Made by a program: the position numbers and the translations under genes. Below the pieces are notes generated by a model. The model saw only the letters and a list, made by a program, of their open reading frames with translations. It made no database searches and was not told where the DNA came from. This document shows positions 8,681 through 15,857 of a DNA stretch of 64,000 nt, in pieces. The stretch is from the NCBI RefSeq assembly GCF_001905665.1, contig NZ_LIVX01000007.1, positions 62,001 through 126,000 of the forward strand, written 5' to 3'. This stretch comes from Streptomyces sp. CB02261. GTDB taxonomy: Bacteria > Actinomycetota > Actinomycetes > Streptomycetales > Streptomycetaceae. Each line of letters starts with the position of its first letter. Positions within the stretch are counted from its first letter, which is position 1.

Positions 8681-9133
8681 ATGAGCGCAGACCAGATGTC
8701 CGTCGGCGAGATGCTCGCCGCCACGGTCCCCATGGCCGGAACCCTGAACCTGGAGTTCCTGGAGACCACCGCCGAGCGTGCCGTCGTCCGCCTGCCGGAC
8801 CAGGCCGCCTACCACAACCACGTCGGCGGCCCGCACGCCGGCGCGATGTTCACCCTCGCCGAGTCCGCCAGCGGCGCCATCGTGCTCGCCGCCTTCGGCG
8901 ACCAGCTGAGCCGCGCGGTGCCGCTCGCCGTCCGGGCCGAGATCGGCTACAAGAAGCTCGCCATGGGCGTCGTCACCGCCACCGCCACCCTGGGGCGCCC
9001 CGCCGCCGAGGTCGTCGCCGAGCTCGACGCCGGTGAGCGGCCGGAGTTCCCGGTGCGGATCGACATCACCCGCGAGGACGGCGCCGTGACCGGCGAGATG
9101 ACCGTCGTCTGGACCCTGCGCCCGAACGCCTGA
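8681..9133 (+). CDS. Hotdog-fold thioesterase-like protein (DUF4442/PaaI-like)
   Basis: 150 residues from the start at 8681. The hotdog signature is seen in HNHVGGPHAGAMFTLAESASG, the long central helix with conserved His/Gly, followed by the beta-strand run VRAEIGYKKLAMGVVTATA. PaaI-like members hydrolyse acyl-CoA thioesters, and DUF4442 proteins are close relatives of unknown substrate. An in-frame ATG exists at 8642, but 8681 is chosen because TAACAT (8667-8672) sits 8 bases before it like a -10 box, which would give a leaderless transcript and would place 8642 outside the mRNA. A strong hairpin follows the stop. Confidence 0.8.
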   Translation: MSADQMSVGEMLAATVPMAGTLNLEFLETTAERAVVRLPDQAAYHNHVGGPHAGAMFTLAESASGAIVLAAFGDQLSRAVPLAVRAEIGYKKLAMGVVTATATLGRPAAEVVAELDAGERPEFPVRIDITREDGAVTGEMTVVWTLRPNA

Positions 9134-9149
9134 CCCCGGAGCGCCGCGC

Positions 9150-9182
9150 GCCGCCCCCGTACCCCCTGGGTGCGGGGGCGGC
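9150..9182 (+). terminator. Hairpin after the hotdog-fold gene
   Basis: 15-bp stem (9150-9164 and 9168-9182) with one G-U pair and a three-base loop, 17 bases after the stop codon. Confidence 0.65.
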
Positions 9183-9329
9183 CGTGCTCCGCACCACACG
9201 GCACCGGACCGGGCACCCCGCCACGACCGGGTAGGCTGCCCCGGCGTGCCCGCCGCGGTGCGCGCCCGCGCCAGGGCCCCCGACCACGGGCCGGCGCGGC
9301 AGGGGCAGTCGAAACGGGAGGAAGCCGCG

Positions 9330-9989
9330 TTGCACGTCCAGGAGTGGCTGGAGACGATCCCCGCGGTCGCCGTCTACGTCCTCGTCGGGGTGGTGATCGG
9401 GCTGGAGAGCCTGGGCATCCCGCTGCCGGGCGAGATCGTCCTCGTGAGCTCGGCACTGCTCGCCTCGCAGCACGGCGACATCAACCCGTGGGTGCTCGGC
9501 GCCTGCGCCATCGCCGGCGCGATCATCGGTGACTCGATCGGCTACGCCATCGGCCGCAAGGGCGGGCGCCCGCTGCTCGCCTGGCTGGGCAGGAAGTTCC
9601 CCAAGCACTTCAGCGAGGCGAACATCGGCCTCGCCGAGCGCTCCTTCCAGAAGTGGGGCATGTGGGCGGTCTTCTTCGGCCGCTTCGTCGCCCTGCTCCG
9701 CATCTTCGCCGGGCCGCTCGCGGGCGTGCTCCACATGCCGTACTGGAAGTTCCTCATCGCCAACGTCTTCGGCGGCATCCTCTGGGCCGGCGGCACGACG
9801 GCCGTCATCTACTCGGTCGGGATCGTCGCCGAGGCGTGGCTGAAGCGCTTCTCGTGGCTCGGCCTCGTCCTCGCCGTCCTCATCGGTGTCGGCTCGATGC
9901 TGATCATCAAGAACCGGGCCAAGAAGGCCGCGGCGGAGCGCTCGGAGGCCGCGGAGCCGGCTCCGGAGCCGGTCGCGGTGGCCGACTGA
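9330..9989 (+). CDS. DedA family membrane protein
   Basis: 219 residues. DedA signatures are clear: GLESLGIPLPGEIVL at the start (the family E/F-x-x-x-P motif region), then GDSIGYAIGRKGGRPLL and FFGRFVALLRIFAGPLAG. DedA proteins are polytopic inner-membrane proteins linked to undecaprenyl-phosphate or phospholipid translocation and membrane homeostasis. The start is TTG at 9330, because an excellent GGAGG (9317-9321) lies 8 bases before it and the protein then begins LHVQEWLETIP as family members do; the longer open frame from 9246 adds an Arg-rich stretch unlike the family. The Ala/Glu-rich C-terminus is cytoplasmic. A very strong bidirectional terminator follows. Confidence 0.9.
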   Translation: MHVQEWLETIPAVAVYVLVGVVIGLESLGIPLPGEIVLVSSALLASQHGDINPWVLGACAIAGAIIGDSIGYAIGRKGGRPLLAWLGRKFPKHFSEANIGLAERSFQKWGMWAVFFGRFVALLRIFAGPLAGVLHMPYWKFLIANVFGGILWAGGTTAVIYSVGIVAEAWLKRFSWLGLVLAVLIGVGSMLIIKNRAKKAAAERSEAAEPAPEPVAVAD

Positions 9990-10002
9990 CCCCCTGCGGC
10001 CC

Positions 10003-10052
10003 ACGGAAAGGAGGGCGGCACCCCGTCGACGGGGTACCGCCCTCCTTTCCGT
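10003..10052. terminator. Strong bidirectional terminator
   Basis: 22-bp stem (10003-10024 and 10031-10052) with a single mismatch and loop GTCGAC, between the convergent DedA gene (stop 9989) and the gamma carbonic anhydrase gene (stop 10070). It serves both strands. Confidence 0.88.
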
Positions 10053-10069
10053 GTCCCCGGCCCCACGGC

Positions 10070-10597
10070 TCAGTCCTCGAAGGCCTCGGCGTGACTCTTG
10101 GCGAGGTGCAGATACATCTCGGCGTTGAGCCTGATGCCCGCCTGCTCCTCCTCGGTCAGCGGTCGGCGCACCTTCGCCGGGACGCCGGCGACGAGCGACC
10201 CCGGCGGGATCTCCATGCCCTGCGGGACGAGCGCCTGCGCGGCGACGAGCGATCCGGCGCCGATCCGGGCCCCGTTGAGGACGGTCGCCCCCATGCCGAC
10301 GAGGACGTCGTCCTCGATGACACAGCCGTGCACGGTCGCGTTGTGACCGACGGTCACCCGGGCCCCGATCGAGACGGGGAAGCCCGGGTCGACGTGAACC
10401 GTGGAATTGTCCTGGATGTTGGCGTCCTCGCCGACCTCGATCGGACCGCAGTCGGCCCGGAGCACGGTGTGGTACCAGATGTTGGCGCGGGGGCCGAGCG
10501 TCACCTCGCCGAGGACCACGGAGGTGGGGGCGGTGAAGGCGGTCGGGTCGATCCGCGGCTCCTTGCCGCCCACACCCTTGATCAACGCCTCTGTCAT
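10070..10597 (-). CDS. Gamma carbonic anhydrase family protein (left-handed beta-helix hexapeptide repeats)
   Basis: 175 residues. The hexapeptide-repeat trimeric beta-helix fold is evident from repeats such as VVLGEVTLG, ANIWYHTVLRADCGPIEVGEDANIQDNSTVH cut across turns, and ARVTVGHNATVHGC. Three zinc-ligand-type histidines are present (in STVHVD, VGHNATVHG), as in the PaaY/YrdA/CaiE group; these bind metal and some have carbonic anhydrase or acyl-CoA thioesterase activity. ATG at 10597 is chosen because AGGAGCG lies just upstream; an in-frame ATG at 10624 has no such site. It is convergent with the DedA gene and divergent from another beta-helix protein, the acyltransferase at 10729. Confidence 0.88.
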   Translation of the reverse strand: MTEALIKGVGGKEPRIDPTAFTAPTSVVLGEVTLGPRANIWYHTVLRADCGPIEVGEDANIQDNSTVHVDPGFPVSIGARVTVGHNATVHGCVIEDDVLVGMGATVLNGARIGAGSLVAAQALVPQGMEIPPGSLVAGVPAKVRRPLTEEEQAGIRLNAEMYLHLAKSHAEAFED

Positions 10598-10728
10598 GGT
10601 TCGCTCCTGATCGTCAGCCGTCATGTCACGCCCGGGGGTGCCCCCGGCCGCACCCTATGCCGTGCTCATGACGGACATCACAGCGCACCGCGCCGATCAG
10701 GCAGGACGGCGCCGACTACGGTGTCCGG

Positions 10729-11496
10729 GTGCCCAGGAACAGAAACACGTTCTCCTCTCTCGCCGCCTGGCGGCGCCGGGTCCTCACGCGTGCGGTGCAG
10801 GGCGGCTGGCGCTGGGTGCAGGAGGCCGGCTCCGTCACCGCCGAGCACCCCGGGAAGCTGCGCTTCCGCCGTCTCGGCGCGGGCACCCGGCTCGCCTTCC
10901 CGCAGGGCACGGTCTTCGGCGAGCGGTGGATCGAGATCGGCGAGTGCTGCATCGTCGCCGAGCAGGTCACGCTGACGGCCGGGATGCTGCCGGGCCTCGA
11001 CCTCGGGACCGAGACGGTACTGACGCTCGGTGACGGGGTCGTCCTCGGCCGGGGCAGCCATGTCATCGCCGACGCGAAGGTGACCATAGGCTCCGACACG
11101 TACTGCGGCCCGTACGTCTACATCACCTCGACCAACCACAGCTACGACGACCCGGACGAGCCCGTCGGCCGCCAGTGGCCCCGCTCGGCGCCGGTCACCA
11201 TCGGCCCCGGCTGCTGGCTCGGCACGGGCGCGGTGATCCTCCCCGGCGCCCGGCTCGGCCGGAACGTGGTCGTCGCGGCCGGCGCGGTGGTACGCGGTGA
11301 GGTGCCGGACCACTCGGTCGTGGCGGGCGCCCCGGCCCGGGTCGTCCGGGGCTGGGACCCGGAGAAGGGGTGGCAGCCGCCGCTGCGCACCCCGGCCCCG
11401 GTCCCGATCCCGGAACACGTCACCGCCGCTCAGCTGGAGGCGCTCGCTGCCTGGGAGGCCGGGCGGAAGGGCAGCTCCGAGACCGTCTCCCCGTGA
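10729..11496 (+). CDS. Acyltransferase of the hexapeptide-repeat (LbH) family
   Basis: 255 residues. A basic, amphipathic N-terminus precedes a left-handed beta-helix domain (about 60-215) with the acetyltransferase active loop YVYITSTNHSYDDPDEPVG containing the catalytic-type His, then ITIG/VTIGPGCWLGTGAVILPGARLG and the closing SVVAGAPARVVRGW motif. These are hallmarks of sugar or acyl O-acetyltransferases related to WbbJ/maltose acetyltransferase. The acceptor is not known. The GTG at 10729 has no Shine-Dalgarno sequence, but TACGGT (10717-10722) lies 6 bases upstream. The gene ends before a perfect 19-bp terminator shared with the convergent exporter gene. Confidence 0.85.
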   Translation: MPRNRNTFSSLAAWRRRVLTRAVQGGWRWVQEAGSVTAEHPGKLRFRRLGAGTRLAFPQGTVFGERWIEIGECCIVAEQVTLTAGMLPGLDLGTETVLTLGDGVVLGRGSHVIADAKVTIGSDTYCGPYVYITSTNHSYDDPDEPVGRQWPRSAPVTIGPGCWLGTGAVILPGARLGRNVVVAAGAVVRGEVPDHSVVAGAPARVVRGWDPEKGWQPPLRTPAPVPIPEHVTAAQLEALAAWEAGRKGSSETVSP

Positions 11497-11565
11497 GACG
11501 CCAGGGGCGCCCGTGACGACCCGGGGCTGACGACCGGGCCGGACGGCCCCTGTCGGTGACTCCCC

Positions 11566-11610
11566 GGTGTGTCGATCACGAGCGTTGTCGACGCTCGTGA
11601 TCGACACACC
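11566..11610. terminator. Strong bidirectional terminator
   Basis: Perfect 19-bp inverted repeat (11566-11584 and 11592-11610), loop TTGTCGA, between the acyltransferase (stop 11496) and the minus-strand exporter whose TAG stop includes base 11610. The stem therefore starts at the last base of that stop codon. Confidence 0.87.
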
Positions 11611-12473
11611 TAGCCCGTCGCCAGCAGGACCGTGCCCACCAGGGCGAGGCCCGCGCCCGCCGCCTGGATCGCGCGGAGACGTTCCTTCAGGACGCCCCGG
11701 GCCGCGAGGGCCGTCACCACGGGGTAGAGGCTGGCGAGGACCGCGGCGACGGTGACCGGGCCCTGTTGGGCCGCGATCGCGTACGTACCGTTGGCGGCGA
11801 CGTCGGCGAGGCCGACGAAGGCGAGGGCCGGGAGCGCCGCGCGGATCACGCCGGGACCGCCCTCGGGAAGGGCCGCGCCGCCGCGCTTCACGGAGGCGTA
11901 CAGGGCGCCGCCGCCCACCACGACGTTGGTGACCCGCTGGACGAACAGGGCGAGGAAGAGGCCGGTGACCGTCGTGGAGGCCTCGGCGATGAGCGCCATC
12001 ACCGAGCCGAAGCCGAAGGCCGCGACCAGGGTCAGCAGCACGGCCTGCCGCTGGACGGGCGCCCCGCGCAGTTCGGGCCCGCCGGCGAGGACCACGCCGA
12101 GGATCGCGACCCCGATCCCGGCGAACTGGAGCAGTCCCGGCCGGTCGCCGACGAGGAGGCCGACCGAGACGGGGACGACGACGCCGAGCGAGCCGAGCGG
12201 GGAGACCACGCCCATGGGGCCGAGCGCGAGCGCCTTGTAGAAGGCGAGCATGGCCGCGGGGCCCACGACGCCCGCCCCGACGGCGTACCAGAGCTGCGGG
12301 CCCGCCTCCGTCCATGCGCCGGTCGCGAGGACGACGGCGCCGAGGACGAGGACCGCCAGGAGCTGCGAGACGACGACGACGGTGAGCGCCGGTATGCGGC
12401 GCGTGAGGAGCCCACCGCCGAAGTCGGCGAGGCCCCACAGAAGGCTGGTGGCCAGGGCGAACAGGGCGGTCAT
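11610..12473 (-). CDS. EamA/DMT family transporter
   Basis: 287 residues with ten predicted membrane spans in two EamA halves; the first starts TALFALATSLLWGLADFGGG, the second begins near VLLTLVAAFGFGSVMAL, and it ends with the typical LKERLRAIQAAGAGLALVGTVLL. Members export metabolites or amino acids. The ATG at 12473 is preceded by GAGGA 6 bases upstream, so the longer open frame to 12560 is not used. It is divergent from an XRE-cupin regulator across 70-100 bases that hold a perfect inverted repeat; regulation of this exporter by that protein is the simplest reading. Confidence 0.86.
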   Translation of the reverse strand: MTALFALATSLLWGLADFGGGLLTRRIPALTVVVVSQLLAVLVLGAVVLATGAWTEAGPQLWYAVGAGVVGPAAMLAFYKALALGPMGVVSPLGSLGVVVPVSVGLLVGDRPGLLQFAGIGVAILGVVLAGGPELRGAPVQRQAVLLTLVAAFGFGSVMALIAEASTTVTGLFLALFVQRVTNVVVGGGALYASVKRGGAALPEGGPGVIRAALPALAFVGLADVAANGTYAIAAQQGPVTVAAVLASLYPVVTALAARGVLKERLRAIQAAGAGLALVGTVLLATG

Positions 12474-12535
12474 CGGAGTCCTCGCAGTCACGGACGGCAG
12501 TACAGTGCAGTGAACCATCGGGTGCACCCCACCGT

Positions 12536-12553
12536 AGTTCAATAAAATGAACT
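12536..12553. promoter_or_regulatory. Candidate operator AGTTCA-N6-TGAACT with divergent promoter elements
   Basis: Perfect inverted repeat 12536-12541 / 12548-12553. It overlaps a plus-strand -10 box TAAAAT (12543-12548) for the XRE-cupin gene and a minus-strand TTGAAC (-35-like, 12537-12542) pointing to the EamA gene. A single bound dimer could control both genes. Confidence 0.55.
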
Positions 12554-12579
12554 CTGTCATCCATCATATTGGACGGAAT

Positions 12580-13152
12580 GTGTCGGACCTCGATCAGCTC
12601 ACGCAGTCGCTCGCCCGGAACCTGAAGCGCTGGCGCAAGGAGCGGGGCCTCACCCTGGACGCCCTCGCCGCACGGGCCGGCGTCAGCCGCGGCATGATCA
12701 TCCAGATCGAACAGGCCCGGACCAACCCCAGCGTGGGCACCACCGTGAAGCTGGCCGACGCCCTCGGCGTCTCCATCACGACCCTCCTCGACTACGAGCA
12801 GGGCCCCCAGGTCCGGCTCGTCCCGCCCGACCAGGCCGTCCGCATGTGGTCCACCTCCACCGGCAGCCACACCACGCTCCTCGTCGGCACCGAGGCGCGC
12901 GGCCCCCTGGAGCTCTGGTCCTGGACCCTCATGCCGGGCGACGGCAGCGCCTCCGACCCGCACCCGGAGGGCACGGTCGAGCTGCTGAACGTCACCTCCG
13001 GCGTCCTCACCCTCGTCGTCGACGGCGAGGAGCACACCCTGCCGGCCGGCACCTCCGCCGTCTTCGAGGCCAACGCGAACCACGCCTACCGCAACGACGG
13101 CACCGAGCCCGTCGAGATGACGATGGCCGTCTCCATCCCGCCCGTACGCTGA
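12580..13152 (+). CDS. XRE-family transcriptional regulator with C-terminal cupin domain
   Basis: About 190 residues from GTG 12580 (201 if read from ATG 12547). An N-terminal helix-turn-helix (LARNLKRWRKERGLTLDALAARAGVSRGMIIQIE) covers about 10-65 and a cupin_2 domain about 110-185 (HPEGTVELLNVTSGVLTLVVDGEEHTLPAG). The group is often a ligand-sensing repressor of a divergent transporter or catabolic gene. I favour the GTG at 12580, because a TAAAAT -10 box overlaps the ATG at 12547 and GGACGG precedes the GTG, but the choice is not certain. An inverted repeat in the promoter is a likely binding site, and the divergent EamA exporter the likely target. Confidence 0.88.
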   Translation: MSDLDQLTQSLARNLKRWRKERGLTLDALAARAGVSRGMIIQIEQARTNPSVGTTVKLADALGVSITTLLDYEQGPQVRLVPPDQAVRMWSTSTGSHTTLLVGTEARGPLELWSWTLMPGDGSASDPHPEGTVELLNVTSGVLTLVVDGEEHTLPAGTSAVFEANANHAYRNDGTEPVEMTMAVSIPPVR

Positions 13153-13196
13153 GACGGACGGCCGTGCGCCGTGCGCCGCTTGTTAGCGTGAGGCGC

Positions 13197-13760
13197 ATGC
13201 GCGCACCCATCGGAGACTTCGCCGACGCCACGCCCGCCCCCGACGGTCTCGACCTGCTGACCGGTCCCGTCGCCGCCGCCGTCCGCGCCTGGACGGGACC
13301 CGTACCGGCCGATCAACTCCTGTACGTGGACACCGACCCGGCCATCGCCGACACCGCCGTCTTCGTGGCGCACCACGGGCCCGAGCTGCTCGACCGGTCC
13401 GCCAACTGCGTGATCGTCGCGGGCAGACGCGGCGACAGCACGACCCTGGCGGCGTGCGTCGTGAAGTCGGCCGACCGGGTCGACGTCAACGGGGTCGTAC
13501 GCAGGCATCTCGGCGCCCGCAAGGCCTCGTTCGCGCCGATGGACACCGCGACCGGCGAGACCGGCATGGAGTACGGAGGCATCACCCCCGTCGGCCTCCC
13601 CACCGACTGGCCCCTCCTCGTGGACGCCGCCGTCGTGGACATCGAGTGGGTCCTGATCGGCAGCGGCCGCCGCCGCGGCAAGCTGATCCTCCCGGGCAAG
13701 GCGTTCGCCCAACTGCCGGGCGCGGTCGTCGTCGAGGGGCTCGGCGTCCCCGTCGGCTGA
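13197..13760 (+). CDS. YbaK/EbsC-family aminoacyl-tRNA deacylase
   Basis: 187 residues. The editing-domain signatures are present: SANCVIVAGRR, TTLAACVVKSADRVD with the conserved lysine, and GGITPVGLP near the C-terminus, followed by VDIEWVLIGSGRRRGKLILPG. Members clear mischarged Ala- or Cys-tRNA(Pro) in trans. Length is near the family norm. The ATG at 13197 is chosen because TAGCGT (13184-13189) lies 7 bases before it, the typical leaderless arrangement, and because upstream sequence in this frame is an antisense-like Arg-rich read-through. It lies 44 bases after the XRE-cupin gene but seems to have its own promoter. It is convergent with the CoA-binding protein gene. Confidence 0.88.
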   Translation: MRAPIGDFADATPAPDGLDLLTGPVAAAVRAWTGPVPADQLLYVDTDPAIADTAVFVAHHGPELLDRSANCVIVAGRRGDSTTLAACVVKSADRVDVNGVVRRHLGARKASFAPMDTATGETGMEYGGITPVGLPTDWPLLVDAAVVDIEWVLIGSGRRRGKLILPGKAFAQLPGAVVVEGLGVPVG

Positions 13761-13786
13761 CCCCGCGCCGGATCAGCCCAGCCGGA

Positions 13787-14233
13787 TCAGCCCAGGCCGA
13801 GGCGCGGGATCTCGATCGCGGGGCAGCGGTCCATCACCATGTCCAGGCCCGCCGCGCGGGTGCGGGCGAACGCCGCCTCGTCGATCACGTCCAGCTGGAA
13901 CCAGACCGCCTGGGCGCCGATCGCGACGGCCTCGTCGGCGATCCCGCCCGCCAGCTCGCTGTTGACGAACACGTCGACGACGTCGACCGGGAAGGGGATG
14001 TCGGCGAGCGAGGCGTAACCCTGCTCGCCGTGGACCGTCTCCGCCTTCGGGTGGACCGGGACGATCCGCTTCCCGAAGCGCTGGAGGACGGCCGCCACGC
14101 CGTACGCCGCCCGCCCCCTGTTCGAGGAGAGCCCCACCACCGCCCACGTGTCGCCGGTGGACGTGAGGATCCGCCGCACCGCCTCCGACGCGGAGTACTC
14201 GGTGGGTCCCGTGGTCGTGGTGTCGACGCTCAT
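13787..14233 (-). CDS. CoA-binding domain protein (YccU-like)
   Basis: 148 residues, essentially one Rossmann-type CoA_binding_2 domain: TWAVVGLSSNRGRAAYGVAAVLQRFGKRIVPVHPK at the N-terminal half, DVVDVFVNSELAGGIADEAVAIGAQAVWFQLDV, then the conserved Met-Asp-Arg-Cys-Pro (VMDRCPAIE) end. The fold is that of the succinyl-CoA synthetase alpha-subunit N-domain; the cellular role of stand-alone proteins is unknown. ATG at 14233 follows GGGCAGCAGAG. The intergenic gap to the convergent YbaK-like gene is 26 bases. Confidence 0.88.
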   Translation of the reverse strand: MSVDTTTTGPTEYSASEAVRRILTSTGDTWAVVGLSSNRGRAAYGVAAVLQRFGKRIVPVHPKAETVHGEQGYASLADIPFPVDVVDVFVNSELAGGIADEAVAIGAQAVWFQLDVIDEAAFARTRAAGLDMVMDRCPAIEIPRLGLG

Positions 14234-14312
14234 CGTCTCTGCTGCCCTTCTCGGCGTGGCCCGTACTCCCCGGTCAACGAGCCGCCCCGGGCCGTGATTC
14301 CCCGGCGGACGA

Positions 14313-15857
14313 TCAGCCCTCCCACGCCCGGCGTTCCGCCTCGCGCGGGGCCTCCACCACGGACGGAAGGGCCGGGCCGAAGGTCATCACCGGGCGGCCC
14401 CGGTCCCACCGGCGCCAGCCCGGGTCGCCCGTCGCCGCGAACGCGACCCAGGCCGCGTGCATCGCCGCCGCCAGCTCCCGGGGCGCGTCCGGGCCCGTCA
14501 GGGCGCGGGTCTCCGGCAGGCCGAGGGTGTCGAAGACGAAGCCGAGTTCCAGCGCGTGACAGGCGCCGAGGCCCAGGACGGGGGAGCGCCAGGCGAACTC
14601 GTACAGATACGTCCCGGCGGGCGCGCCGCGGCGCAGCCGGGCGTCCGCGAGGGCGTTCAGCGGGATCCGCAGCAGCTTGTCCGTGGCGAGCGCACCCAGG
14701 ACCTCGCCCGGCTTCTCGCCCCTGCGACCCGCGCGGTACACCCGGGCCGTCCGGGACGGCACCTTCGTCCTCCACAGCAGGAGCCGCTGGGCCACGGGGC
14801 CGACACGGTCGACGAGCCCTCCCGGCACGAACCACAGCCGGTACTCCTCCGTCGTGGTGCCCATGAGCAGGTCCACGTCCGCCGAGTCCCCGGCCGCGAG
14901 CGCCTCCGCCGGATCGCGGGGCACCACCTCGCCGTCCACCACGACCTGGAACGCGTGGCCGCCTGTCAGCGGCGACCCCTTGCCGGTCACCTCCGTCTGC
15001 GCGTCGAGCAAGGTCTCCGGGTCCACGCGCGCGAACGCCTCCGCCGTCGCCGGCATCCTCAGCCGCGCGGCCACCGCCTCCGTGGTCCGGCGGGCCGTGG
15101 CGGGCGGCTGCGCGACCGGGGCGCCGCTCTGCACCACCGCCCGCCGGAACAGGCCCGCCGCGAGGGGCGAGGCCAGCAGCGCGGCGATGCAGATGGCGCC
15201 CGCCGACTCGCCGAACACCGTCACCCGCTCCGGGTCCCCGCCGAAGGCCGTGATGTTCTCGCGCACCCAGGTCAGCGCGGCGATCTGGTCGCGGAGGCCC
15301 AGGTTCGCGGGGGCGTCGGGGAAGACGCCGAAGCCCTCGACGCCGAGCCGGTAGTTGACCGAGACGAGCACCACCCCGTCCCGGGCGAAGGCGGTGCCGT
15401 CGTAGACCGGGACCGCCGAGGAACCATGGATCAGGGAACCGCCGTGGATCCACACCATGACCGGCCGCCCGCCCTCCGGCGTGGCCGGTGCCGAACCGTC
15501 CGGGGCCCGCGAGCCGTCCGAGGCGCGTGAACCGTCCGAGGGCCTCGACCCGTCCCCCTGCGCCGAACCGTCCCACGGCGCCCAGACGTTCAGGTTCAGA
15601 CAGGCCTCGCCCTCGATGTCCGGGTCGGGCAGGAGCGCGTCCAGCGGCGGGGCGTACGGCCGCTTCGGCGCCGTCGGACCGAAGGCCGTCGCCTCCCGCA
15701 CCCCGTCCCAGGGCGCGACCGGCTCCGGCGCCCGGAACCGTAGCCGCCCCACCGGGGCACGGGCGTAGGGCACACCGAGGAAGGCGGCCACGCCGTCCTC
15801 CAGGGAGCCCCGCAACGCCCCGTACCGTGTGCGGACCTCAGCTACCCGCTCCGTCAT
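14313..15857 (-). CDS. Type-B carboxylesterase / lipase family protein
   Basis: 514 residues, alpha/beta-hydrolase. Visible landmarks are FLGVPYARAPVGRLRF near the N-terminus, EACLNLNVWAP, the oxyanion-hole WIHGGSLIHGSS, the nucleophile elbow VFGESAGA, and a C-terminal ACHALELGFVFD with the catalytic-type His. An insert at about 100-130 has repeated DGSR units (five copies of a DGS motif), a low-complexity linker absent from ordinary family members. The ATG overlaps the stop of the upstream acyl-CoA ligase gene in an ATGA, so the two are translationally coupled; an ester-cleaving enzyme feeding a CoA ligase suggests breakdown of an ester substrate, which is inference. Confidence 0.9.
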   Translation of the reverse strand: MTERVAEVRTRYGALRGSLEDGVAAFLGVPYARAPVGRLRFRAPEPVAPWDGVREATAFGPTAPKRPYAPPLDALLPDPDIEGEACLNLNVWAPWDGSAQGDGSRPSDGSRASDGSRAPDGSAPATPEGGRPVMVWIHGGSLIHGSSAVPVYDGTAFARDGVVLVSVNYRLGVEGFGVFPDAPANLGLRDQIAALTWVRENITAFGGDPERVTVFGESAGAICIAALLASPLAAGLFRRAVVQSGAPVAQPPATARRTTEAVAARLRMPATAEAFARVDPETLLDAQTEVTGKGSPLTGGHAFQVVVDGEVVPRDPAEALAAGDSADVDLLMGTTTEEYRLWFVPGGLVDRVGPVAQRLLLWRTKVPSRTARVYRAGRRGEKPGEVLGALATDKLLRIPLNALADARLRRGAPAGTYLYEFAWRSPVLGLGACHALELGFVFDTLGLPETRALTGPDAPRELAAAMHAAWVAFAATGDPGWRRWDRGRPVMTFGPALPSVVEAPREAERRAWEG

